A stretch of DNA of 64,000 nt from an uncultured Collinsella sp. (GCA_900758885.1 CAAETD010000070.1:32712-96711), one strand, 5' to 3'. Positions 41,848-51,221 are shown, counted from the first letter of the stretch. The notes: generated by a model from the sequence alone, not told the origin. Program-made: numbers and translations.

Positions 41848-43863
41848 CTACATCACCTCCGCGTGAGGGGTCAAACCATTTGCCTTGAGCACCTCGTCGG
41901 GGAGCTCGGAATAGAAGTGCTCGGTGCCGGGCACGCGCTTGAAGACCGGACGGGTGTCCAGGCCAATGCGCGGATGGCTCGAGCGGGGCGCGAAGCGATC
42001 GCCCTTGGGGAAATCGCGCGGGCTGGGAACAGCGCCGGGGACCTGGTGCAGACGGCCCGAGCCGCTCTCGATGGACAGAACGGAACCCAGAAGACCGCGG
42101 GTGTACTCGTGGATCGGGTTAGTGAGCAGCTCCTTGGTGGGCGCCTGCTCGATAACCTGGCCAGCGTACATAACCGTGATGTTATGGGCAACCTCGGCGA
42201 CCAGCGCCAGGTCATGCGAAACGAAGATCATGGCAAAGCCGAGCTTGGCCTGAAGATCGTTGAGCAGCTTGATGACCTGCTTCTGGACGGTAACGTCCAG
42301 AGCGGTCGTAGGCTCGTCGCAGATGACCAGCTTGGGGTCGCGGGTAAGGGCCATAGCGATCAGAACGCGCTGACGCTGGCCACCGGAAAGCTCATGCGGA
42401 TAGCTCTCGAGCGTACGCTTGGGGTCGAGGCCCACGAGCTCCAGGAGCTCCTCGGCGCTACGGGTGCCGCCACGCTTGGTGAGCTGCTTCATCTGGGCGG
42501 AAATGAGCATGGAGGGGTTGAGCGAGGACAGGGCGTCCTGATAGACCATGGCGATATCGGTACCGCGAAGGCCGAACCACTCCTTCTTGCTCATCTTGAG
42601 CAGGTCGCGGCCCTCCCAGAGAACCTCGCCGGAAAGATGCTCGTCATCGTCGGTCAGGCCCATGATGGCCAGCGTGGTGATGGACTTACCGCAACCGGAC
42701 TCGCCCACCAGGCCCATGGTCTGACCAGGACGGACGTCAAAGTTGACATGGTCGACGACGTTGATATCACCGTGATGCTCAAACTGGATGCAGAAGTCAC
42801 GGACCGAGAGAATCGGTTCAACAGACTCGTCGGGCACATGGCGATCGTCACGCTTGAGCTCGACATCGCGCAGGGCGCCAAGGCGAGCGGAGAGGGACTG
42901 AGCCTGCTCCTTGTAGGCGCGAACGGGGTCGGAGACCAGCAGGTCGGCCTCGCGGCGCTTGGAGGAGTCGGTCGGATCCAGGGCGGCGGAGGGAGCAGCG
43001 GCCATGGCGTCGGTAATGCCCTCGGACAGGATGTTGAGTGCCAGGCAGGTGATCATGATGGCCAGGCCCGGGAACAGCGCCTGCCACCAACGGCCAGCGA
43101 GCACGCCACCGCGGGCGTCAGCGAGGATGTTGCCCCAGGTAGCGGTAGGCTCCTGAATACCAGCGCCGATAAAGGTCAGCGAGGCCTCGAAGATGATGGC
43201 ATCGGCGACCAGAGTAACGGTGAAGACCATAATCGGGGCGATGCAGTTGCGCAGGACGTGCTTGATCAAAATCCACGGAGCCTTGGCGCCGGAAACGATG
43301 ACCGCGCGGACATAGTCCTCGCCGTACTCGGACACGATGTTGGCGCGCACGATACGGGCAATCTGCGGAGTGTACATAAAGCCGATGGCGAAGATAATCG
43401 ACGGCACGGAATTGCCCAGGATGGAGACGAAGACGGCCGCGAGGGCGATGCCCGGGATGGACATGATGATGTCCAGGATGCGCATGATCGCTTCGGAAAC
43501 GGACTTACGCGAAACCGCCGCGAGGGCGCCCACGACCGAGCCGCAGACCAGAGCCATGGCAGTGGCGCCAAAGCCGATGATCAGCGAGTAACGACCACCG
43601 TAGAGCATGCGCGACAGAATGTCGCGACCTTTATCGTCGGTACCGAAGATAAATCCGTTGCCGGGGGCCTGGCGAGCCGTAAAGATCTCGACCGGGCTAT
43701 AGGGGGCAAGAAGGGGCGCCAGAATCGCAGTCAGGGCGACCAGCACCAGCACGACGGCGGCAATCTTAGAAGACAACGTCATCTTCTTCCAGCCACCGAG
43801 CTTGAGCCCCTTGGAGGCAGCCTTCTCGAGCTGCTCGGTTTGCTTCTCTCGAATCTTTACCAT
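41848..43863 (-). CDS. ABC transporter permease-ATPase fusion (DppC-DppD type)
   Basis: A 671-residue fusion. Residues about 1-300 are a DppC-like permease with an N-terminal helix, an extracellular FGTDDKGRDILSR segment and the EAA loop with YVRAVIVSGAKAPW. After a charged linker, residues about 350-600 form an ATPase (Walker A GLVGESGCGKS, signature LSGGQRQRVLIAMAL, Walker B LVICDEPTTALDV) with the OppD-type C-terminal extension. Fused permease-ATPase genes are known in peptide-type transporters, including, as I recall, SatC of the sialic acid system. It begins three bases after the dppB-like gene. Confidence 0.9.
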   Translation of the reverse strand: MVKIREKQTEQLEKAASKGLKLGGWKKMTLSSKIAAVVLVLVALTAILAPLLAPYSPVEIFTARQAPGNGFIFGTDDKGRDILSRMLYGGRYSLIIGFGATAMALVCGSVVGALAAVSRKSVSEAIMRILDIIMSIPGIALAAVFVSILGNSVPSIIFAIGFMYTPQIARIVRANIVSEYGEDYVRAVIVSGAKAPWILIKHVLRNCIAPIMVFTVTLVADAIIFEASLTFIGAGIQEPTATWGNILADARGGVLAGRWWQALFPGLAIMITCLALNILSEGITDAMAAAPSAALDPTDSSKRREADLLVSDPVRAYKEQAQSLSARLGALRDVELKRDDRHVPDESVEPILSVRDFCIQFEHHGDINVVDHVNFDVRPGQTMGLVGESGCGKSITTLAIMGLTDDDEHLSGEVLWEGRDLLKMSKKEWFGLRGTDIAMVYQDALSSLNPSMLISAQMKQLTKRGGTRSAEELLELVGLDPKRTLESYPHELSGGQRQRVLIAMALTRDPKLVICDEPTTALDVTVQKQVIKLLNDLQAKLGFAMIFVSHDLALVAEVAHNITVMYAGQVIEQAPTKELLTNPIHEYTRGLLGSVLSIESGSGRLHQVPGAVPSPRDFPKGDRFAPRSSHPRIGLDTRPVFKRVPGTEHFYSELPDEVLKANGLTPHAEVM

Positions 43864-43866
43864 AAT

Positions 43867-44823
43867 CTACACCGTCCTGATGCGCGGGTTGATGAGCAGG
43901 TAGAGCATGTCAACCACGATGTTGATGATGATGAAGGCAAGAGCAACGACGATAACGACTCCCTGAACCAGGTTCGCCTCGTTGCCCTGAACGCCCTGCA
44001 GAATCGCAGTGCCCATGCCGGGGAGGTTGAAGATAACCTCGATGACGACGGCGCCGCCCATGAGGTAACCGATCTTAAGACCGAGGGTGGTGACCGGGGT
44101 GATCAGCGCGTTGCGCAAAACGTTGATGCCGACGACGACCTTCTCGGGAACGCCGGCGCCACGGGCCATGCGGACGTAGTCCTTGTCGAGCTCCTCGACC
44201 ATGGCGGTACGCACGATACGAGTCATCTGGCCCGTCAGCGGGAATGCCAGGGCGATAGCGGGCATGATCATACGTCCCAGATAGCCAGCCGGGTTGGTGG
44301 TGAAGTGAGGCAGAGCACCGGACGCCGGGAGCACCTTAAGGTAGGAAGAGAACAGCAGGATCAACAGGACGGCAAGCCAGAACGACGGGGTTGCCAAGCC
44401 GGCGATGGAGAAGACGCGGATCACTTGGTCCGGCCATTTATCGCGATACAGTGCCGCGATGACGCCGAGCAAAAACGAGACGACCGCGCCGATGGCAAGA
44501 CCGATGAAGGTCAGCTGCATCGTGACGGGCAGGGCCGTGGAGATGCGCTTGGCAACGGAGTTGCGAGCAGCACCATAGGTGCCCATGTCACCATGGATCA
44601 AATCGCCCATATAGCGCACGTAGCGCACGGGCCAGGGGTCGTCCAGACCATACTTCTCATGGTACTCGGCAACCGCCTCGGGCGAGGCACCGTCACCCAA
44701 CGCCGTATAGGCGGGGTCGGTCTTGGAGAACGACATAAGGAAGAACACCAGGACGGTGACGCCCAATGCCATGATCGGCAGCGCCACGAGACGCCTTCCA
44801 ATCAAACGTAGAAAGTTGTTCAC
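43867..44823 (-). CDS. Peptide-type ABC transporter permease (DppB/OppB-like)
   Basis: A 318-residue permease with six hydrophobic helices. The N-terminal LRLIGRRLVALPIMALGV, an extracytoplasmic YHEKYGLDDPWPVRY segment, and the EAA loop DYVRMARGAGVPEK are diagnostic. The start is GTG at 44823, preceded by GGGGAGA. A hairpin upstream (44885-44918) separates it from the binding-protein gene and may lower permease expression. Confidence 0.92.
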   Translation of the reverse strand: MNNFLRLIGRRLVALPIMALGVTVLVFFLMSFSKTDPAYTALGDGASPEAVAEYHEKYGLDDPWPVRYVRYMGDLIHGDMGTYGAARNSVAKRISTALPVTMQLTFIGLAIGAVVSFLLGVIAALYRDKWPDQVIRVFSIAGLATPSFWLAVLLILLFSSYLKVLPASGALPHFTTNPAGYLGRMIMPAIALAFPLTGQMTRIVRTAMVEELDKDYVRMARGAGVPEKVVVGINVLRNALITPVTTLGLKIGYLMGGAVVIEVIFNLPGMGTAILQGVQGNEANLVQGVVIVVALAFIIINIVVDMLYLLINPRIRTV

Positions 44824-44884
44824 GTTCTCTCCCCTTTCTTTTGTCGGTAGGACCAACTGGTATATGAGTATGGATACTCATTAC

Positions 44885-44918
44885 AAGACCCGAGCGACAT
44901 CGAGGCCGCCCGGGTCTT
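44885..44918 (-). terminator. Attenuating hairpin after the binding-protein gene
   Basis: AAGACCCG pairs with CGGGTCTT with inner GC pairs; only a weak TTGT follows. It lies in the 155-base gap between the substrate-binding protein gene and the permease gene, as in many ABC operons that need excess binding protein. Confidence 0.6.
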
Positions 44919-44978
44919 TGTTTCAACTATGAGGACGTTGCCTTACGACCGACGCCCCACATATGACTCAAGCGAGTC

Positions 44979-46592
44979 TTAGGCCTTGACGGTCGCGACG
45001 CCCCTGAAGGACATGCTCGTCGTGCCGATGCCCTTGAAGCCATCGAGGGCCTCGCCGTTGGGCGCGGTGGACGGATCGTCCCAGGAAGCGGAGACGGTCT
45101 TGACGTGGACAACGGGGTACAGAACGGCGTTGTCGGCGATGATGTCGAAGCACTCGTTCCACTTCTTCTGCTGCTCGTCGCCCTCGGCGGCAAGAGCCTC
45201 GTCCATGAGACCGTGGAGCTTCGCCCACTCAGCGGAATCCTTCCACGGGCAACGGGTCTGCATCCAGACGTTGTCGCCATACCACCAGTTGAGCAGCAGG
45301 TCGGGATCGGCGCCGAAGCAGGACGGATCGCCAGGAGCGAGAAGGATATCGTAGGCCTCGCCGCCGTCGATGGCAGCGTAGGTGGCCGGCGAGGTATCGG
45401 TCTGGATGGTCACATCGAAGCCGAGAGCGTCGAGGTCGTTCTTGACCTGAGCGGCCATACCCTTGATCTGCTCGTTGTCGGTGGTGCGCAGGGTGATGGC
45501 GCCCGGGGTGATGCCAGACTCTTCGATGAGCTTCTTGGCCTTCTTGGCGTCAGTCTTGTACACCGTGGAAGCCTCATGATAGTTGGTGAAGCTCTTGGGC
45601 AGGTAGCAGCTGGCAGCGGTGGCAAGGCCGGCGAAGGTGTTGGTGATCATCTTCTCGGTGTCGAGCGCGTACATGACGGCCTGACGGACCTTGACGTTGT
45701 TCCAAGGCTCCTTGGCGACGTTGAACATGATGAAGCGGGTGCCGAAACCCTGAACGTTATCGATCTTGCAGCCAGCGCTCTCGAGCTGGTCGACGGCGTC
45801 AGCGGTGACGAGCTCCATAACGAGCGTGGAGCCCTCCTGCTGAGCGGTAACGCGAGCAGTGGGGTCGGTCAGGATGCTGTACAGGATCTTCTTATCCTCG
45901 GCAGCATACTCACCGTTGTACTCGGGGTTGGGAACCAGGGCGATCTCGGTATCGGAGATAGAGTCGTACATCCAGGGGCCGGAGCCGATCGGCTGCTTGG
46001 CGCGATCCTCCTCGGCCTGGGTAGCCGGGGTAACGCGGATGATGGCCAGACGATCCTTGAGCAGGGAGAAGTTGGGGACCTTGGTCTTGACCGTTACAGT
46101 GCTGGCGTCCTTGGCCTCGATGGACTCGAAGGGCTGGAAGAACGGAGCATAGGTAGCGGAAGCGGCGCAAGCGGTGTAGGAGGCAACGACATCGTCAGCG
46201 GTGACCTCGGTGCCATCGGAGAACTTGGCGCCCTTGCGGATGGTGACCTCGAAAGTGGTGTCGTCCACAGACTTGGGATCGTCGGTGGCGAGCTCGTTGA
46301 AGGTGCTGTAGTCGTGGTAATCGATGCCGTAGAGGCCCTCGACGACGTGCCAGTTAGCACCCAGGCCCACAGCGGAGCCGGTGCTGGCGGGATCGAAGCT
46401 GGACGGAGCGTAAGCGGAACCAGCGGTGATCACGCCGCCGCCACGGTTAGCGGAATCGGTGGAACCGGAAGCGGAACCCTCGTCGCTAGAGCTGCCACCG
46501 CAGCCGGTGAGACCAAGCCCTGCGACAGCAGCGACGCTGCCGGTGAGGCCGAGGAACGAACGCCTGGACATACCCTTGTTGATGATGGCCAT
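44979..46592 (-). CDS. Peptide-type ABC transporter substrate-binding lipoprotein
   Basis: A 537-residue SBP_bac_5 protein. The N-terminus has MSRRSFLGLTG (twin-arginine-like), a hydrophobic core and the lipobox LTGCGG, so it is an exported lipoprotein. The mature part has the DppA/OppA order of segments, including FDPAS near the N-terminus and KKLIEESG mid-protein. The ATG at 46592 follows AGGAG. It is the first gene of the putative sialic acid operon and would bind the imported ligand; peptide or sugar binding cannot be settled from sequence. Confidence 0.9.
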   Translation of the reverse strand: MAIINKGMSRRSFLGLTGSVAAVAGLGLTGCGGSSSDEGSASGSTDSANRGGGVITAGSAYAPSSFDPASTGSAVGLGANWHVVEGLYGIDYHDYSTFNELATDDPKSVDDTTFEVTIRKGAKFSDGTEVTADDVVASYTACAASATYAPFFQPFESIEAKDASTVTVKTKVPNFSLLKDRLAIIRVTPATQAEEDRAKQPIGSGPWMYDSISDTEIALVPNPEYNGEYAAEDKKILYSILTDPTARVTAQQEGSTLVMELVTADAVDQLESAGCKIDNVQGFGTRFIMFNVAKEPWNNVKVRQAVMYALDTEKMITNTFAGLATAASCYLPKSFTNYHEASTVYKTDAKKAKKLIEESGITPGAITLRTTDNEQIKGMAAQVKNDLDALGFDVTIQTDTSPATYAAIDGGEAYDILLAPGDPSCFGADPDLLLNWWYGDNVWMQTRCPWKDSAEWAKLHGLMDEALAAEGDEQQKKWNECFDIIADNAVLYPVVHVKTVSASWDDPSTAPNGEALDGFKGIGTTSMSFRGVATVKA

Positions 46593-46955
46593 GTCTTCTC
46601 CTATCAATAGAGAATCTTACTCGGGAGCACCTAGACTTGCCCCCGCGCAACTTGCGGACGATATATACCTTACCTACCGACGAACCCAACTGAGGTGCCG
46701 CGCTCGGCGACCGATACATACATACGCTTGAACGGTATTTACTACCGTTCACCGAATTCGTTGACAAACGATTCGCCAGACAGTATGTATCGGCGAGGTG
46801 AGATATCAGTCTTCGTCAACCCGCAGGATAGCAGGGTTTTCGCTTGGGTTAGTCAAACGTTTTAGCGTTAATAAAACCCGAAACCAGCAGGCAATCATGG
46901 CGAAATAAATGGTTGAAAATCGCGCAATCATGTATATCAGTTGTTTGGCTCGTGT
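46593..46955. promoter_or_regulatory. Structured promoter region of the sialic acid operon
   Basis: No gene seen. On the minus strand a TTGACT (46851-46856) may be a -35 box, overlapped by the AAACGTTT palindrome (46855-46862); a -10 is not clear (TGCTAT at 46828-46833 or TATCCT at 46825-46830). Downstream are an inverted CCGATACATAC/GTATGTATCGG pair (46711-46721 and 46783-46793), a GAACGGTA/TACCGTTC hairpin (46730-46750), and a CGAATTCG-type palindromic stretch (46752-46776). These could be operators for a NanR-like or catabolite regulator, or form a structured leader. Confidence 0.45.
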
Positions 46956-48902
46956 TTAGCTATCGGAATGGCCAGCCGCCGCCTCGGCGCGCTCGGCATT
47001 CCATGCAACGAGCGCCTCGTGGACCGCCTTGGCAACATCGGCAGGTATGCCGCGAACTTCCGCGATCTCTTGCTCGCTCGCCGCGCGCAAACGCTTCATC
47101 GAGCCAAAATGGCGCATAAGGGCACGTTTTCTGGTGGGTCCCACGCCTGGAACGTCATCGAGTACCGAAACCGTCATGGCTTTATCGCGCAACTCACGAT
47201 GGAATGTGATTGCAAAACGGTGCGATTCATCGCGCACCTGTTTAATTAGATAGAGCGACGCGGACCCGGTCGGAAGCACGACGGGAGTCTCGTCCCAAGG
47301 CACGAAAACCTCCTCATCGGCCTTTGCCAAGCCACAAACTGGTATATCGAGCCCAAGAGCCTCAAGTTGCTTGATCGCAGCAGTCAATTGCGGCTTACCG
47401 CCATCGACAACGAGCAAATCGGGGCGCGAGCCAAAGCGCTCGTCGGCCATGCGCTCGGGAGCATAGCGTCGTCCCAAAACCTCGGACATCGACACGAAGT
47501 CGTTTGCCTCGTCCAATTCGGCCTGAATTTTAAAACGACGGTACTGGCTCTTGTCGGCGCGCCCGTTGGTAAACACCACCATCGAGGCGACCGTAAAGGT
47601 TCCGTGCAGCGTCGAGATATCGAAGCACTCGATACGCATCGGCGGCGCCGGCAGCGCCAGCGCGCTTTCGAGCTCTAGGAGCGCCTGATTGGTGCGGTCG
47701 TCAGCGTACCCCGTTCGCATCATGTAGCGCATGAGGGCATGGCGCGCATTTTTGGATGCCATATCGAGCAAACGGTGCTTTTCGCCACGCTGCGGCCTAT
47801 GGAGATGGCAGGAACGCTCGCGCTTGCCTGCAAGCCACTCCCCCAGCGCCTCCGCATCCTCAAGCTCGACAGAGAGGTTTATCTCAGCTGGAATATCAGC
47901 CGTCTCGTCGTAATAGCGCTTAAGAAAGCCTGACTGAAGCTCTTCCTCGTCAACATCAAGACCCTTGTCGAGAATGAACTCGCAGGTGCGAACTGTTCGG
48001 CCCTCACGCACGACAAAGACGCAAGCGGCAGAGATGGTCTCCTCGCGATAGAAACCGATGACATCGATATCGACACTGGAGGGAAAAACGACTTGCTGAC
48101 GGTCGTCCAGACCCCTGATGACCTCCAAACGACGCTTGACGCGTGCCGCGCGCTCAAAATCGAGTGCCTCGGCGGCATCCGCCATCTCGGAAGTCAGCTC
48201 GTCGACGACATCCTTGCGATGGCCCGACAAAAAGCGCTCGACACGCTTGACGTTCTTGGCATAGTCTGCCGGGGAAATCGCGCCGACACACGCACCCGGC
48301 CCGCGCCCGACATGGTAGTCGAAGCAGGGACGCCCGTTTTGTGCGCAAATCATATTGACGATGTCTTCCTCGCCCTTGTGGGACTCGATGATACGGCGAC
48401 AACGACGCCACTCCGCACAGGATGCAGAGCAGATGGGGATAACCTTGCGCAGCGTATCTATCGTCTCACGTGCCGCACGGCTATCGGTATAGGGTCCAAA
48501 ATAGCGCGTTCCCGGCTTATGACGCTCACGTGTGTATTTGATAGCGGGATACAGGTCGCCCTTTGTAATGGCGATAAAGGGGTAGCTCTTGTCATCCTTG
48601 AGGTCGACGTTAAAGTACGGATGGTACTGACCAATCAAATTGCGTTCGAGCACCAACGCCTCGTGCTCGGTCTCCACCACGATATAGTCAAAGCTCGCCA
48701 CCAGCTGCATCATCAGCGGAATCTTTTGACGCTCATCCTGCAGCGTCACGTACTGGCGCATGCGGGCGCGCAGGTTTTTCGCCTTGCCCACGTAGATGAC
48801 ATCGCCCTTGGCATCCTTCCAAAGGTAGCATCCGGGCTGTGTGGGAACGCGCGAAACCTGCTCGGCAAGCGTTGGAATGTTGTCGTGACCGGCCACACGC
48901 AC
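46956..48902 (-). CDS. uvrC: UvrABC excinuclease subunit C
   Basis: A 648-residue nuclease that makes both incisions flanking a UvrB-marked lesion. The GIY-YIG domain (about residues 15-100, with GCYLWKDAKGDVIYVGKAKNLRAR) makes the 3' cut. A UVR motif (about 205-240) binds UvrB. The RNase-H-like nuclease (ECFDISTLHGTF near residue 425) makes the 5' cut. Two helix-hairpin-helix motifs end the protein (PGVGPTRKRALMRHFGSMKRL and related). The start is GTG at 48902, directly after the murJ stop; a nearby GTG is also possible. Confidence 0.94.
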   Translation of the reverse strand: MRVAGHDNIPTLAEQVSRVPTQPGCYLWKDAKGDVIYVGKAKNLRARMRQYVTLQDERQKIPLMMQLVASFDYIVVETEHEALVLERNLIGQYHPYFNVDLKDDKSYPFIAITKGDLYPAIKYTRERHKPGTRYFGPYTDSRAARETIDTLRKVIPICSASCAEWRRCRRIIESHKGEEDIVNMICAQNGRPCFDYHVGRGPGACVGAISPADYAKNVKRVERFLSGHRKDVVDELTSEMADAAEALDFERAARVKRRLEVIRGLDDRQQVVFPSSVDIDVIGFYREETISAACVFVVREGRTVRTCEFILDKGLDVDEEELQSGFLKRYYDETADIPAEINLSVELEDAEALGEWLAGKRERSCHLHRPQRGEKHRLLDMASKNARHALMRYMMRTGYADDRTNQALLELESALALPAPPMRIECFDISTLHGTFTVASMVVFTNGRADKSQYRRFKIQAELDEANDFVSMSEVLGRRYAPERMADERFGSRPDLLVVDGGKPQLTAAIKQLEALGLDIPVCGLAKADEEVFVPWDETPVVLPTGSASLYLIKQVRDESHRFAITFHRELRDKAMTVSVLDDVPGVGPTRKRALMRHFGSMKRLRAASEQEIAEVRGIPADVAKAVHEALVAWNAERAEAAAGHSDS

Positions 48903-50585
48903 CTACTTGCGACGAAGCAGCGCCGAGACCTCAGGCATCTTAAGGACGACGGCAAGGCCAAAGGTAACAGCAAGCGAGACGACACCCGCAACGCAAACGT
49001 AGCCAAGAGTAATCAGAATCGAGCCGCCAAGTGCCCCGACAAAGTGCTCAAGCGCCCACATGACGCCGGCGCCTGCGGCAGCGCCCAGGCCACCGAGCAA
49101 AAGGCCAAAGAAACCGCCATGCAGGATAGATTTGACCTGAAGGCCACGCAGGCGACGACGCAGCCACCACAGCGAGCAACCGACCAGGATCACGTAGTCG
49201 ACGACATACGAAAGCGCGATTGCCGGCATACCGAAGCCCAGCACAACGCCAAACAGCAGAACCGAGCCGGCCTGGCCGATGGCGGAATACAGGCAATAGC
49301 GGCTATAGGGCTTCATGTCGAGCAAGGCAGAGAAGCTCTTCTGCATCAACACGACCACGCCGTAGAGCGGCAGCGAGAACGCCAGGTAGACAAGGAACTC
49401 GGACACCAGCGCCACGCCGGACTCATCAAACTTGCCGGCACAGTAAATCATGTTGAGCGGACGCGCGAAGACAATCAGGTACAGCGCGAACGGAATCAGG
49501 AAGAACAGCATCTGGGCGACGCCACGCGAAATGCCCGTGCGAACGCTGTCGTAATCCTTCTCCTGCGCGTCGTGAGAGAGCTCGGTATAGAGCGCCGTCG
49601 AAAGCGAGGCGGCAATCAGCGCGTAGGGCAGCGTGTACCACAGGCGCGCATAGGCGATGACGGAAGGACCGGTCTCGGGCTGGACCACCAGCGCGGCAGC
49701 GTTGGTGATAGAAGTCGAGACAAACATGCACACCGTGGCGAGCAGCGTCGGGATACCGAGCGCAATCGTCTGACGCAGCGCGGGGTCCTTAAAGTCGATA
49801 TGGATATGGGGATGCACGCCGTGCTTGCCAAGCGCGGGGATCTGACATGCCATCTGAACAAAGACACCGAGGGTCGTACCGGCCGCAATCAAGATGATGC
49901 CGGCACGTTCGCCAAACTGTGCGGACACGGGCGCAAAACCCATAAAGCTCGCAATGACGATCACATTGTTGAGGACCGGGGCAAACGTCGACCAGAAGTA
50001 GTCGCGGTGTGCGTTGAGAACGCCCGAGAACACCGAGCCCAAACCATAAAACAGAATCTGGATGGCAAAGAAACGGAACATGAACGCAGCGGTATCCATG
50101 CTGCCGCCGTCACCCGAAAGGAACGATTGCGTCCAGATAAAGCCCGGGGCGAACACGGTCCCCAGCAACGAAATGCCACCCAGCACCAAAAGCAGAATGC
50201 CGAGCAGGTTGCCCACGTACTCGTTCGAGGCCTCGCGACCCTGCTCACGCCTCACGCCCATGTACACGGGCAAAAACGCCGTCACGAGCATGCCGCCCAT
50301 CACGAGTTCGTAGAGCATATTGGGCAGGTTGTTGGCGACCTGATAGGAGGACGAGAGTAGCGACATGCCGATAGCGGCCGCCATTGCCCACGTTCGGATA
50401 AAACCGGTAACGCGAGACACGATGGTCAGTATGGTCATAAGCCCGGCGGAACGACCAACCGTGGAGTAGTCCGACGAGCCCATGTCGTCAGTGTCATCTC
50501 GCGACGAAGAAGCTTCGGATGAGGGCGTCTGAGGCGCAGATTCTTTTGCAAAATGAGCTCCGCGCTTCAATTCTTCCTGCGGCAT
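48903..50585 (-). CDS. murJ: Lipid II flippase MurJ
   Basis: A 560-residue MviN/MurJ membrane protein with about 14 hydrophobic helices that flips the peptidoglycan precursor lipid II. The conserved TIVSRVTGFIR and LYELVMGGMLVTAFLPVY segments near the start of the membrane domain are diagnostic. The first ~45 residues are polar and charged, a cytosolic extension. It begins 4 bases after ybaK and is followed directly by uvrC, so the three are co-transcribed. Confidence 0.93.
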   Translation of the reverse strand: MPQEELKRGAHFAKESAPQTPSSEASSSRDDTDDMGSSDYSTVGRSAGLMTILTIVSRVTGFIRTWAMAAAIGMSLLSSSYQVANNLPNMLYELVMGGMLVTAFLPVYMGVRREQGREASNEYVGNLLGILLLVLGGISLLGTVFAPGFIWTQSFLSGDGGSMDTAAFMFRFFAIQILFYGLGSVFSGVLNAHRDYFWSTFAPVLNNVIVIASFMGFAPVSAQFGERAGIILIAAGTTLGVFVQMACQIPALGKHGVHPHIHIDFKDPALRQTIALGIPTLLATVCMFVSTSITNAAALVVQPETGPSVIAYARLWYTLPYALIAASLSTALYTELSHDAQEKDYDSVRTGISRGVAQMLFFLIPFALYLIVFARPLNMIYCAGKFDESGVALVSEFLVYLAFSLPLYGVVVLMQKSFSALLDMKPYSRYCLYSAIGQAGSVLLFGVVLGFGMPAIALSYVVDYVILVGCSLWWLRRRLRGLQVKSILHGGFFGLLLGGLGAAAGAGVMWALEHFVGALGGSILITLGYVCVAGVVSLAVTFGLAVVLKMPEVSALLRRK

Positions 50586-50588
50586 CGC

Positions 50589-51089
50589 TCAGTCCTCTCT
50601 CGTAATCGCGGCAACCGTCGCCCCGCAAAATGCAATTAAATCATCGGGTACAAGCTCGAGCTGATAACCACGCTTGCCTCCCGAAATAAAAATGGTATCC
50701 CAAAGGACACACGTCTCATCAATGAGCGTCCGGTAGCGTTTTTTCATACCGACCGGGCTGCAGCCGCCGCGAACGTAGCCAGTCGCCGCAAGCAAATCCT
50801 TCACATGCATCATGGCCAAGGACTTCTCCCCCGCGGCACGCGCGGCGGACTTTAGATCGAGCTCGTCGGCAACAGGGATGCAGCACACGACATAGTCGTT
50901 GGACGGTGTCACGCAGACCAAAGTCTTAAATCCTTGACCGGGCTCCTCGCCAAGCTGCTCCGAAATCGCGACCCCCAGGCCCACCGACTCATCACCATCG
51001 TCTTCGTACGTATGTAGAACATAGGAAATGCCGGCGCTTTCCAGCTCGCGCATCGCATTGGTTTTTGGCGTCTTTACAGCCTTTGCCAT
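50589..51089 (-). CDS. ybaK: YbaK/EbsC-family Cys-tRNA(Pro) deacylase
   Basis: A 166-residue trans-editing protein that hydrolyses misacylated cysteinyl-tRNA(Pro). The GGCSPVGMKK motif and IFISGGKRGYQLEL segment are strongly conserved in the family, and a Lys expected in the active site lies near FKTLVCV. The start at 51089 follows GAAAGG; the frame is open 32 codons further but without support. Confidence 0.9.
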   Translation of the reverse strand: MAKAVKTPKTNAMRELESAGISYVLHTYEDDGDESVGLGVAISEQLGEEPGQGFKTLVCVTPSNDYVVCCIPVADELDLKSAARAAGEKSLAMMHVKDLLAATGYVRGGCSPVGMKKRYRTLIDETCVLWDTIFISGGKRGYQLELVPDDLIAFCGATVAAITRED

Positions 51090-51221
51090 GACATATCCTT
51101 TCCCTCGCATTCGGACGCAAAGATTAAGTATATGTCCAATTCGGCTGCATACGTCACTTCGGCACAGCAAGCGCCATCGAATCACAAGGAGTCGATGGCG
51201 CCCATAAACTGAATCACCTAT

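Noticed and set aside
40933..44811. Very long open frame (1292 codons) opposite the transporter genes
   Set aside because: It is antisense to four well-supported ABC transporter genes, has low-complexity composition and no domain. High GC removes stop codons in this frame.
48093..50360. 755-codon plus-strand frame opposite uvrC and murJ
   Set aside because: Both minus-strand genes carry strong family motifs; the plus frame has none.
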